From: Phaeosaccion multiseriatum
Lineage: Eukaryota > Ochrophyta, other classes
Direction: 5' to 3'
Length of the DNA stretch: 64,000 nucleotides
NCBI GenBank assembly: GCA_965112735.1
Contig: OZ218957.1
Coordinates: 1,426,001-1,490,000 of the forward strand
In this document: one piece after another, positions 21,435 through 30,292 of the stretch
How positions within the stretch are numbered: position 1 is the first letter of the stretch
Layout of the letters: every line of letters starts with the position of its first letter
Notes under the pieces: model-generated
What the model saw: the letters and a program-made list of their open reading frames with translations, nothing else
What the model was told of the DNA's origin: nothing
The model's database searches: none
Made by a program: the position numbers and the translations under genes

Positions 21435-24009
21435 TGGCTCTCGCCAGGTGTGTGAGCCTGGCTGGGAGGCATTGGAGGAGGACGAGGGTGGCCGCCTGGG
21501 TGTTGTCCCACTCGCTGCAGTGTTTGGCGAGTTGGAGGTAGCCCCTGGGGTCTTCTTGGCCGAGGATGTTGCGGAGGTACTCTTCGATGTACTCCTCTGT
21601 GCCGACGGGGATGCCGGCTACCACGGTACCCTCGGTGGCAAGTGTGGCGCCCTGCCGTTGGGCGTGGTCCCTGTCAGCCTGTGTTGGCTGCTTGCCTTTG
21701 CCCATGAGGTAAACCGTTTTCCTCTCGTTGAACTCGAGGCCCAAGCCTCGGAATTGGGCTTGGAGATGGGCATGGCGTGGGGCGTAGGTCTCTAGGGGTG
21801 CGTCGGGTTCCAGCTGGTCCATGAGGTCGTCTGCGTAGGCGGAGATGGTGGGGCGGTTCGCTGCGGTGTCGGCTGTGTTCTGAACTTTCAGCACTGGGTG
21901 GATGGCGGCTGCGAACATGAGAGGCCCTTCTGGTGCTCCTTGGTTGACTCCGGAGCTCTGGTGGATGGTCTGGGTGCCGTCTGGTGTGAGGGCGTTGTGG
22001 GCGGAGGCGTGGGAGAGGCTGGCGATGGCGTAGTTGATGCCTGCTGGGTCGATGGTAGGGAGTGCGCCTGAGGCTAGGACGCCTCTGGCACGCGACACGC
22101 GGGTGTAGGCCTTGGTGATGTCATGCAGCACGACGGTTTTGCCGGCATCGTGCGCTAGCTGGGCTGCTGCGGCGTGTGTTTCCCCTCCGCCTCTGACCGC
22201 TACCGCTAGCTGTCCTGCGCTTCTGAGCTCTGGGCCCACCCTGTCCGCGATGAGCTTCATGTGACAGCTCTCCACGAGGCTGCGGTAGAGGTTGGGGGAT
22301 GTCACAGGACGCGCTTTCTCGCCGAGGGCTGCGGCGCTGGTGCTGAACCACCGTTTGGCGAGCTGTGGAGGCAGTGGAGTGTCCCCCGTTCGGAGCAGCT
22401 CGTAGGTGTCAGTCAGAGCCTCCACGATTGCGTACTCCTGGGGGCTGTCCGGGGGGTACTTGACGTGGCTCGCCCTGCGCCCGTCTGCTCCTTGGCCCTT
22501 CCAGTAGTTGACCCTCCGGTAGGTCAGCAGCATGGCTGTGCTGATCTCCTCTCTGGTGACGTCGTTGCCATTCTCGGGGTGCTCCTGCACCTGGGTTCTG
22601 GCGTACTCCCTGGCTGCTGTTGCTGCTGTGTTGATCTCTTCGAGGCTCTCGTCGACGTGCGCTTGCTGGAGGCGTCGAAAGGTCTCGTGTGTGGGAGGGA
22701 GGTGGCCGTCTCTGCTCTTTGTGCTGAGCCTCGCCGCGGCCTTGTGCAGGCCTCCGGGTTTGGTGAGCAGGTGGGCGCAGGTTTCTCTCCGTCGCTCCTC
22801 TGTCTGTGCCTGTGCTGGGGGTGGTGGGCGGCGTGCGTGTGCTGTGGCTATCGCTGCTTGTGCGAGTGGGGCGATGTCGAGGTCGAGGACCATCTGTATC
22901 CGCTGCTGGCGGCTGTAGGCTCCGTCTTTAGAGAAGAGCATGGCAGGGAGGAGGTGGTGGAAGACATCCCATGCCAGAAGGGTGTGGAGGGTGGCGTCGG
23001 TGGGTCCGTTCTTGTGGGCCCTCAGCGCCCTGTTCCAGTTGTTGAGCGCTCTTTGCTGTAAGCTGATAATCAAGCTTACGTGGCGGGGGTTGCACTGCGC
23101 TACTGTCTCAAACACGAGTGTTGAGAGGATGGTACCCTGCGGGTCCAGGGCCCCTAGGCGGAGGACGTTTGGGTGCTGCATGGGCCATCCTTCCTCGGGT
23201 GTATCGTCGTTGGCTGGCCCTTCTCCGTCCCCTCCGTCCCCGCCGCTACCTCCTTGGCCTCTGCTCCGTCCTCCTCCCCCTCGTCTCGCTGCTGCTGCTG
23301 TGGTTCCTTGCGTGCGTGTGCTATCTCCCCCTGCCCTTTCTCTCTGAGGTCCCCTCTCTGCTGCTGCTCCTTGTCCGTTTCCTTCCCCCCTCCCTCGTCC
23401 TCCTCTTCGTCCTTCTACTCCACTTGGCGCTGCTGCGATTGCTCCTCCTCCTCCTCCTCCTCCTTCCGCGTGCCCTCGCCCTCCTCCTCTGCCCGTGGGG
23501 GTGGTGGGTTGGTACGGGTTGAGCCTGGCCGTTGCTGTCGTGTGCTGGGGCGTTGCCGTACGCGACGGGTCCTCGTTTGGGTCTGGGCCTAGATAGGCGT
23601 TCTCGAGGTCGTTGAGGGGGCCTTGGTAGGCCGATGCTGCGTTGCCTTGGGTGAGGATGGTCCTGAGGGCGGGGATGGCTCGTTGAGCTTGGTAGCCAGC
23701 CATGCAGCCTTGCGCGGGGCAGGGGAGGTTGCCTGGTGGTATGACGGGCTGCTGGTTGGCTCTCCTCAGTGTGGCTTGGTCGTTCAGGTGGTGAAGGAGG
23801 CACGCGGGGTGAACGGTGTGTTGGCAGCGTCGGGTGCGTGCTGGCCGGGGGGGGTGTGAGATGTATAGCAGGGGTTGCGGCAGTAGGGGCAGAGGTGGTC
23901 GTTGCGGTTGGGGTACGTGCTCATGACTCCCAATGCGCAGTGGTTGTGCACGTGATGTTCGTCTTCGTGCATGGCGACTTGTGCTTGGCCAGTGAGCGGT
24001 TCCATACAC
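21055..24009 (-). CDS. retrotransposon reverse transcriptase region (copy B)
   Basis: An open frame of 984 codons. It enters through the second RING-like finger (CQHTVHPACLLHHL...CPAQGC), passes a Gly/Arg-rich and acidic linker, then enters the RT: MQHPNVLRLGALDPQGTI, RKSRDG-like linker, KARPVTSPNLYRSLVES (finger), VVLHDITKAYTRVSRARG with the first catalytic Asp, SSGVNQGAPEGPLMFAAA, and SAYADDLMDQLE with the catalytic Asp pair. The thumb region follows (ARLTHLARAIDPSIFRRALG). The frame is lost near 21340 at a G-run, where the C-terminal frame 21434-19935 takes over. RT catalytic residues are all present, so the domain itself looks undamaged. It would copy element RNA at a nicked target site. 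Confidence 0.82.
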   Translation of the reverse strand: MYGTAHWPSTSRHARRRTSRAQPLRIGSHEHVPQPQRPPLPLLPQPLLYISHPPRPARTRRCQHTVHPACLLHHLNDQATLRRANQQPVIPPGNLPCPAQGCMAGYQAQRAIPALRTILTQGNAASAYQGPLNDLENAYLGPDPNEDPSRTATPQHTTATARLNPYQPTTPTGRGGGRGHAEGGGGGGGAIAAAPSGVEGRRGGRGRGEGNGQGAAAERGPQRERAGGDSTRTQGTTAAAARRGGGGRSRGQGGSGGDGGDGEGPANDDTPEEGWPMQHPNVLRLGALDPQGTILSTLVFETVAQCNPRHVSLIISLQQRALNNWNRALRAHKNGPTDATLHTLLAWDVFHHLLPAMLFSKDGAYSRQQRIQMVLDLDIAPLAQAAIATAHARRPPPPAQAQTEERRRETCAHLLTKPGGLHKAAARLSTKSRDGHLPPTHETFRRLQQAHVDESLEEINTAATAAREYARTQVQEHPENGNDVTREEISTAMLLTYRRVNYWKGQGADGRRASHVKYPPDSPQEYAIVEALTDTYELLRTGDTPLPPQLAKRWFSTSAAALGEKARPVTSPNLYRSLVESCHMKLIADRVGPELRSAGQLAVAVRGGGETHAAAAQLAHDAGKTVVLHDITKAYTRVSRARGVLASGALPTIDPAGINYAIASLSHASAHNALTPDGTQTIHQSSGVNQGAPEGPLMFAAAIHPVLKVQNTADTAANRPTISAYADDLMDQLEPDAPLETYAPRHAHLQAQFRGLGLEFNERKTVYLMGKGKQPTQADRDHAQRQGATLATEGTVVAGIPVGTEEYIEEYLRNILGQEDPRGYLQLAKHCSEWDNTQAATLVLLQCLPARLTHLARAIDPSIFRRALGSRADRTNRATLAHIMRLPDAPLWSRPQMHKRSHGRRHSAYKCIRHGASAASASPASTTSPQQHTLATRCSPSPPAQPHRTPGRLPRERPTGPAVHQRSPQERRRQRQPPARGGGP

Positions 24010-26072
24010 ACCGGGCAGTTGGGTAGCTCCTCGTTGTTGGTGGGGTCGCCTCCTCCTTCTGCTTCGTCACCTCCTCCCTCTGCTTGCCCTTCCCCTCCTT
24101 CTGCCGCTGCTTCCCGTGCCAGTGCTGGGCGCTCTCCTCCGCCTCTGCTGTTTTCGCCCTCTCCCCCCCCTGCTACTACTCTTCCGTCGCGGTCTCCTCG
24201 TCCCCCTCCCCTGTGTCCCGCTCGCTCTCCTCTCCCTTCTCCCTCCGGGTCGTGCTCCCGTGTAGTGTCTGTCCTACCTGCTCTTGTCGGTGGGGGCATG
24301 CTGCGAGCTCGTGGTGGGATGGTTGACGATGCCGGGAGGTGTGCTGCTTCGTATGCTCGTATGCATGTGTGGCATATGGGCTGCCGTAGGCCTGCTTGCG
24401 GGAAGCTTCTGAGGAGGGATCTGCCGGAGTTTCTGTGGGCCAGGTTGCCGCATCCACGTATACAGTCACGTAGCTGATACGTTCTGTTCTGTGGTCCGCT
24501 CTGTGGGCCGTTGGCGCGGTACCACAGGATTGACGCGGCCTGGGGGTGGTGTTCGCGCATCCATCGTTCCCACTCTCGGCCGCGGTTGGGGTGGTGGCTC
24601 AACTGGTGCCTGTTGAGGCGGTCTCTGGACCTGCCGACCGTGACGAAGGTGTCATTGCACTGTTCGAAGTTGCAGAGGACTCCCGTGGCGATGTAGTTGT
24701 TGTCAATGTTCCTGCGGTACGCTGTGGTGTTGTTGTGGGTGTCGTCCGTCTGTGGCGTGGTTGTGTCACTTTGGGTGGGGGGTGTTGGCGGTCCTGGTGC
24801 GGTTCCCCGGGGGGCCTGCCTCGTGCGTAAGGCGAGGGCTTGCCCCGGCGCCCACCACGGTGTGGCCATGGTGTTGGCGAAGGGGGAGGTGGTGGTGTTG
24901 TTGGTGTGGTCGCGTAGGGCGTGGCCGTAGCGCTCAACGATGGCTTGGACGTCGGGTAATACCGCGATGAGTTCCTCCTGTCGTGAGGCGGTGATGTAGT
25001 CGTTGACCAACTCGTTGGAGGTGATCTCTTGGCCTGCGAGCGTGTGGGCATAGGCCTCTACGATCTGTTGCCATCCATGGGGGTAATCTCCTCCCCCTTG
25101 TGGTGTTCGGGGGGGGGGGGGGGGGCCTCCGCTCCTTAGAGCTTGTCTGAGGAGGGGCATATAGAAGTGCGAGTTGGTAGGCGGGAGCGCCGCGTCGCGC
25201 TGGTGGCGTATGGTGTTGCTCCATGTCGTTGGTGCGTGTCCATGCGTGTCTGTTTCGAGTGATGCTGTCTCTTCCTCGTGCGTCGTGGGGGGTGGTCGTA
25301 CGAGGTCGGCGATGGCCTCGGCCGTGTTGTGGTGGGTCAGTTCCGTCGCGGTGAGGTTTAGGCTTGCGAACTCAGCGCTGATGCGTCGGCTGGCGGATGC
25401 TGGCGCTTGTTCGTTGAAGAAGAGGTTCGGGTGTTGCCGTATGGGGGTCGTGGCTGTGAGGTGGGTGTCTTCGTATTCGTCTTGGAGGATGGAGACGATT
25501 TGCTCTGTGATCCCGTGTGCGTTTCTGTGAGTTGACGCGTTGGTGGTTTGGGCTGGATCTGAGGCTCGGAAAGTGGCGGTTGGCCTTTCCGGGCTGCGTG
25601 CTCGGGGGGTCCTGCTTCGTCCCCTTGGCCTCGTGGTTGGCTGCATGGGTGCTGGGCTGGTCGCTGTGGGGGGTGGTGCTGTTGTAGGGCCTGTTGTCTC
25701 GCTGGCGGGCGTGGTAGATCTCCTGGCGGCTGGTGCTGTTTGTTGCCGTGTCGTTGAGATCGGTTGTGGTTGCTGCTGCTGGGGGTGGGCTTCCGCTGCT
25801 GTTGCTGTGGGTTCCGTGAGTGCTGGTGGGAGCTGTGGGTCCTGCGGGAGGGTGTTGCGGGGTGCTGCGGCCGCTGGTGGAGCCGTGATGGGGGTGGGCA
25901 CGCCTTCCCGTGCTGGTGTTTGGCGAATTGCTGCTGCCGCTGCCCGTCTCTCCCTTCTTTCGAGCCGCTGCTGATCGCGGCTCATAGGTGGCTCCTGCTG
26001 GGTTGCTGTGAGGTTTGCTGGTGTCTCCTGGGCTCCGGGGGGCCGCGTGGCCCCCCTGTCGTCCCCTTCCAT
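23784..26072 (-). CDS. retrotransposon N-terminal protein: C2H2, C4 and RING-like fingers (copy B)
   Basis: An open frame of 762 residues from ATG 26072. Residues 1-380 are Pro/Thr/Ala/Gln-rich and probably disordered. A C2H2 finger (CNFEQCNDTF...RHQLSHH) follows near 440-475. Then comes a second Cys cluster (CIRGCGNL...CHTC) and a RING-like CPVCMEPLTG...CALGVM...CPYCRNPC near 700-745. C2H2 fingers upstream of RT are known to bind target DNA in R2-type elements; RING-like fingers are not a usual part and could recruit ubiquitin machinery or simply bind zinc. The frame ends in alien sequence (TSHTPPGQHAPDAA) caused by the 23850 rearrangement. The real protein would continue into the RT frame at 24009-21055. 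Confidence 0.75.
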   Translation of the reverse strand: MEGDDRGATRPPGAQETPANLTATQQEPPMSRDQQRLERRERRAAAAAIRQTPAREGVPTPITAPPAAAAPRNTLPQDPQLPPALTEPTATAAEAHPQQQQPQPISTTRQQTAPAARRSTTPASETTGPTTAPPPTATSPAPMQPTTRPRGRSRTPRARSPERPTATFRASDPAQTTNASTHRNAHGITEQIVSILQDEYEDTHLTATTPIRQHPNLFFNEQAPASASRRISAEFASLNLTATELTHHNTAEAIADLVRPPPTTHEEETASLETDTHGHAPTTWSNTIRHQRDAALPPTNSHFYMPLLRQALRSGGPPPPPRTPQGGGDYPHGWQQIVEAYAHTLAGQEITSNELVNDYITASRQEELIAVLPDVQAIVERYGHALRDHTNNTTTSPFANTMATPWWAPGQALALRTRQAPRGTAPGPPTPPTQSDTTTPQTDDTHNNTTAYRRNIDNNYIATGVLCNFEQCNDTFVTVGRSRDRLNRHQLSHHPNRGREWERWMREHHPQAASILWYRANGPQSGPQNRTYQLRDCIRGCGNLAHRNSGRSLLRSFPQAGLRQPICHTCIRAYEAAHLPASSTIPPRARSMPPPTRAGRTDTTREHDPEGEGRGERAGHRGGGRGDRDGRVVAGGGEGENSRGGGERPALAREAAAEGGEGQAEGGGDEAEGGGDPTNNEELPNCPVCMEPLTGQAQVAMHEDEHHVHNHCALGVMSTYPNRNDHLCPYCRNPCYTSHTPPGQHAPDAANTPFTPRASFTT

Positions 26073-26112
26073 GGTGGCCCTGTCTTAAGCAGAAAAAAAG
26101 ATGGGGTGTCAC

Positions 26113-26292
26113 GACCCGGAGGGAGAAGGGAGAGGAGAGCGAGCGGGACACAGGGGAGGGGGACGAGGAGACCGCGACGGAAGAGTAGTAGCAGGGGGGG
26201 GAGAGGGCGAAAACAGCAGAGGCGGAGGAGAGCGCCCAGCACTGGCACGGGAAGCAGCGGCAGAAGGAGGGGAAGGGCAAGCAGAGGGAGGA
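26113..26292 (+). repeat. inverted internal fragment of the retrotransposon at the 5' end of copy B
   Basis: This stretch is the reverse complement of about 24072-24252 inside copy B (coding DPEGEGRGERAGHRGGGRG on the plus strand). It lies between the 5' end of copy B and the next zinc-finger repeat. A 5' inversion of an internal piece is the classic by-product of twin priming during LINE integration. Confidence 0.8.
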
Positions 26293-26383
26293 GGGTGTGA
26301 GAAGCATCGGGTCCAAGGAAGATTATGCACTAGGCATGGAGCTGTGAGGACACGTAAGAGGTGTACTGTGGAGGGGTGTGAGA
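26293..26383 (+). pseudogene. zinc-finger repeat gene fragment between copies B and C
   Basis: It reads GCEKHRVQGRLCTRHGAVRT and then RKRCTVEGCE, stopping exactly where copy C begins. Same repeat family and same frame logic as 19441-19611. It lies in sense orientation, opposite to the retrotransposons. Confidence 0.7.
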
Positions 26384-27380
26384 TGTATATTAGAGCTTAT
26401 GGGCTCAGTATTGGAGCGCTCGTCTCGATTGCAATGCACTTCAGGGTTGAAGTCCCGGGCAGAAAACTGCCCAGGTAGTGAATGCGCTTGCGCTCTTCGG
26501 CGGCGGCTGCTGCGTGGCCTGGCGTGGTGGAGGCCCGTCCCACGTGGGTGGGGGCGGTGGGGTTGGTGACGGTGATGTCGCAGAGGAGGTTTCTCCGCAG
26601 GGGTGCGTCCGCTCCCGGGAAGCTACCTGCGGGATAGGTCAGATCCATGCGTAGGTCGCGGCCTGCGCGGGTGCCCGTGGGGCCGTCGAAGCAGGTCTGG
26701 TCCTCTACACGTGCTCCTCCAATGCCCACGCTGTGCATCATCCTCCCGAAGGCCTTGACGAGGAGGTGGTGTGTGTGGTTGTGGAGGCCGGTGCGGGGGC
26801 AGATGGTGGCGTGGGTGGTGCTTGCCGTGCGGGCGCAGCCTGTGCCGAGGCAGGGTGGGGGCGGGTCCGCGTATGGCGTGTTGACACCGAGGTTGCGACG
26901 AAGGGCCATGGTCCATTCTGCGGGGGCCATGGTGTTGTGGCCGTGGGGGAGCGCTCCGAGGAAGGCCATGGCGCCCCTTCCTCGCTGTGAGTGGAGTCGG
27001 GCTGTTGCCATTTCCTGTGTCTCCTCTCCCCTCTGTGCCTCTGCCGGTGTGACGTCGATGGTGGCGATGCTCTGCGTCAGCTCCTCATGGCGGCGTTTGT
27101 GGATGAAGGTGGTGAGGGCCTTCTGGACGCCGTGGGTCGGTTGACGGCCTGCCTGATGGCTCCTGCGCACGTTGCGTCGCGCTGTGTCTTGGGCTTGGTG
27201 GTCAGGCGGCTCGAGTACGCGTGAGCGGGCCTCGTCGAACTGTGCCTGACCCACTGCTTGGATGAGGGGGGCCTCAGGGACCCCCTCCTCGTGCAGGAGG
27301 TTGACGCTGTCGGCGACGCTCTTGAGGGCTCCGTTGGTGAACAGCTGGTCCGGTAGGGCGCTCTCTTGGGAGCCGTCCCG
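26384..27380 (-). mobile_element. retrotransposon copy C, 5'-truncated and internally deleted
   Basis: Only the last kilobase of the element is present. The 3' terminus (26384-26422) is fused directly to coding sequence equivalent to 20203 of copy B, so about 550 bp including the normal stop and most of the 3' UTR are missing. The 5' end is cut at SALPDQLF-coding sequence at 27380. Both flanks carry GAGGGGTGTGAGA (left 26371-26383, right 27380-27392), a clear 13-bp target-site duplication. An open frame 27254-26397 covers the knuckle and endonuclease region but ends in foreign codons. Confidence 0.85.
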
Positions 27381-28147
27381 AGGGGTGTGAGAAGCAGCGG
27401 ATTCAAGGAGGATTGTGCACTAGGCATGGAGCTGTGGTCAAGACTTGTACTGTGGAGGGGTGTGAGAAGCATGCAAGAGGTGGATGTGATGGGATGTGTA
27501 CACGCCATGCTCGAATGAAAAGGGAGGGAGCGGAGCAAGCGGGGAAGATAACCCAGGGCACGCCTAAACCCAAGCGAGGAGCTGCCACCGACATCGACAC
27601 GAGAGGCAGGAAGAGGGCGAAGTTCGCCCCTTCAGTTGAGGGAGGGGAGAGGCAGCAGGAAGAGAAGGAAGCAGCGGAGGAGGATGGGGATGGAGTAGGC
27701 TTGCTTGCGAGGCTGGGGCTTCATGTCGGGGATGAGATTCAGCTTCCCAATGGCCTGTGGAGAGAGCTGGAAGATGCTGCTGCCGACGCTGCCATAGCCT
27801 GCTGGGGCCACCAGGATAGGCAGCTGTCGAATGGCGTGGTGGTGTCTGTGGGCCAGAGTAAGGTGTTGCTGCTGCCCCACTACGCTGTGCGCACGAAGAG
27901 GAAGGGGACCAGCCTGGAGAGTACGATTCGAGGCTTTGTGTCTGCCTACCAGCGCTATCGCTCAGGAGGAGGAGGGGGTGACGAGGATGACGAGAAGCAG
28001 CAGGACGAGTGGGAGGTGCTGGAGGAGGGCATGGTGGTGGCGAGTGAGAAGAAGAGGCGGGGACGGAAGGCGCTGCGAGCGTGCGTGCGTGTGGGGGGAG
28101 TGGCAGGGGCTTGTGCTGGTGCTGATACCTCGGGACTGGGGATGTAG
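27381..28147 (+). CDS. 3' part of a tandem C-x4-C-x9-C-x2-H zinc-finger protein (host gene hit by the retrotransposon)
   Basis: From 27383 the frame reads GCEKQRIQGGLCTRHGAVVK, then TCTVEGCEKHARGGCDGMCT and RHARMKREG, followed by a basic stretch with nuclear-localisation character (PKPKRG, GRKRAKF). A compact C-terminal domain follows (LGLHVGDEIQLPNGLWRELE, VLLLPHYAVRTKRKGTS) and the end is GADTSGLGM at 28147. The cysteine repeats are like the WRKY19-like or EsV-1-7 repeats of stramenopiles, which occur in regulators and in many unstudied proteins; DNA or RNA binding is inferred. The 5' part is displaced to 26293-26383 and 19441-19611 by three insertions. An internal ATG at 27412 could in principle start a shortened protein with one complete finger. 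Confidence 0.7.
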
Positions 28148-28951
28148 TGACGCGAAGCCGTCCGCCTCATCGCCTGCCAATCTTCGCCGCGGTGAAGCTT
28201 GGCTTGCACCATCGTACCATGAGCGAGTCGTAAGAGCAATTTGTTTATGACTCGCACCAGCTTATTGTAAGTAATGTACAAAAGGAAATTTACGGAAAGA
28301 AGAGTGGAAGAAATGCCTTTTGATGGTGTCGACCCCCAGAGGGCGACCGAGGAAACGGAATCGTGCAGAGCAAGAGGGGCAATTTTTTTAGAAGATGTGA
28401 TTGTACAGTGGGGTGTGGATTGGGTTTAGCATTTGGAAGGGGGGTGAGAGGAGCTTGGGGGAGAATGAGAGAACCACCGCTGTACCGAAGGGAACCACCA
28501 GAGACAGGATGAAGTCGGCCCTGGAAGAGGTTACAGTATTCGCCGACCATAATCAGTAATCAGGCCGGCTGGCGCCAATAATCAGTAATCAGGCCGGCTA
28601 GCGCCCGTCATAATCAGTAATCAGGCCGGCTGGCGCCGGTCATAATCAGTAATCAGACCCGGCTGGCGCCGGCCATAATCAGTAATCAGGCCCGGCTGGC
28701 GCCATAATCAGTAATCAGGCCGGCCGTAATCAACAGTAATCAGTAATCTGATAACCTCTGCCAGGGCCATGAAGGGATTTTCCAATTTCAGTTTCAACTA
28801 TGTGATATGAATGGATCGATTTCTTACGGTTTCAGGAAAGTCGAGGAAAGGCAGCTTCTTTTTTCTTCCCCTTCCACTCTCTCTTTCCTTATGAGACGCT
28901 TCCTGGGCGAAAAGAGTAGGAGGTAGAAGGAGGCCGAGTGCGCCGTCCACA
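28148..28951. other. spacer holding an inverted-repeat-bounded element
   Basis: Apart from the repeat element at 28521-28764, I see only unassigned sequence and the presumed promoter of the CFAP97-like gene. Confidence 0.5.
28521..28764 (+). mobile_element. small foldback/MITE-like element with internal ~30-bp repeats
   Basis: The termini CTGGAAGAGGTTACAG (28521) and, reversed, CTGGCAGAGGTTATCAG (28764) match at 15 of 17 positions. Between them lie about seven units of AATCAGTAATCAGGCCGGCT followed by GGCGCC and a variable CGGTCAT spacer. No coding capacity. A shorter relative with the same terminal words lies in the opposite orientation at 56366-56480. Confidence 0.75.
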
Positions 28952-29647
28952 ATGTATAGGTCGAGGGTAGGGATCGACGCTCAACGCCAAGGGACGCTGA
29001 AGGACAAGGCGCTGAAAAGGCAAAAGGCCGAGCACCGGGCGCGTCTCGAGACGATTAAAAGTAGACAAAATGGTTCTGGCGTGGATAATAGTATGCCCAA
29101 GAGTAAGGGCATGCTCCATATGCAGAAGAGATGGAAGACCCAGGCCATCAAGAAGCAGCGGAGTGCGGACATTGAAGCCGATAATCTGAGGCTGCTGGGG
29201 ACCATGACCAAGGTGAGGAAGAGGGAGGGAGCGAGGGAGGGTGGGTGGAGGAGGGAGGAGGCTCTCTGGGAATATATGACGCCTACCTGTGAAAGCAAAC
29301 GAATGTCTGAGAAGCGAGAGAGAGTTCACGTGTCCCCGTTTTCATTTTGGTCTCTCCGACCTTCCCGTCCGCAGATAATGACGTCGCCTTCAGACCTCGC
29401 TCCCGTGGCGACATGGACAGCGAAGAGCCTCAATAGGTAAAGGTACAGAATGGGATAACTCTGCCTTCCCCTACGACTGCTTCTTTGCTGAATCTTTTGC
29501 TGTCTCTCTCTCTTCTCTCTCTGTCTCTCTTTCACTCGCTCTCGCCCTCTCCCTCTGTCGGTCTCTCTCTTCTGTCTCTCTCGTACTTTCTTTCTCATTC
29601 TCTCATTCTTCTGCTACCCGCTCCCGGCGGCTCTCCCTCTCCTGCTC

Positions 29648-29694
<47 letters not shown>

Positions 29695-30248
29695 CTACAC
29701 GCACACTTACACACAAACAGTATTCTACGGCGAAGAGAGCTGGAGCGAATAGATATGGAGAATCGCATCCTGTTGGAAGGACTCTGCCATACCAAGGGCT
29801 TTTACCACTGCGAGGAGTGGAGGAAGGACAGGGAGCGCAACGAGCAAGTGATTCGACGGCTCCGAATGGTCAAGCACGAGCCCAGTGAGACGTGCGTGGC
29901 AGCGGTGAGCAGGAAGGGCATGAGGGACTTAAGGAAGGAGATGGAGAGGAAGGACAGCAAGGCACTCATCAAGGCCATGGGCTGCTTTGCTGAGGGAGAT
30001 GACTCTGACAGGAGCGGCAGTAGCAGCAGGGGCAGCAGCAGGGGAAGCGGCAGGAGTGGGGCCGGCAGCATGAAGGGAAGCAGCGAGTGGAAGCTGAGAG
30101 AGAGTGCAGGAACCGCTCCAGAAGCAGGAAGAGGAGGAAAGGGTCGGCGTAGTAGACCAGAGCAGAGCGACGGTGGTGGGTCAGGTTCGAAGGCGAGTGG
30201 GAGGGCTACTGCCGGAGAGGCTCGACCAGGGGAGAGGGGGCGGCGGCC

Positions 30249-30292
<44 letters not shown>

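Larger units (their letters stand above)
19612..26100 (-). mobile_element. site-specific non-LTR retrotransposon, copy B (near full length, rearranged)
   Basis: It runs on the minus strand from about 26100 (5') to 19612 (3'). The 3' end has the same TGTATATTAGAGC junction as A and C, directly after GAAGGGTGTGAGA of a zinc-finger repeat. Compared with A it lacks about 300 bp between the two RING-like fingers (near 23855) and has a separate cluster of substitutions around 24290-24780. At the 23850 junction the sequence GGGGTGTGAGATGTATA appears, which is exactly the target plus the first bases of the element's 3' end. This suggests two insertions fused into one. The 5' side is followed by an inverted piece of the element (26113-26292). 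Confidence 0.87.

Noticed and set aside
12687-26100. LTR retrotransposon interpretation of the long repeated blocks
   Set aside because: The repeated blocks are whole elements in direct order, with RT lacking protease, integrase and RNase H, a tail-less 3' end and a short target duplication.
12965-27224. Plus-strand ORFs over the retrotransposons (for example 22261-23061)
   Set aside because: They are antisense shadows of the minus-strand element proteins, with Val/Gly/Cys-biased nonsense composition.
28548-28740. CRISPR-like array
   Set aside because: Repeats are contiguous with only short, non-unique spacers, the genome is eukaryotic, and inverted termini explain it better as a foldback element.
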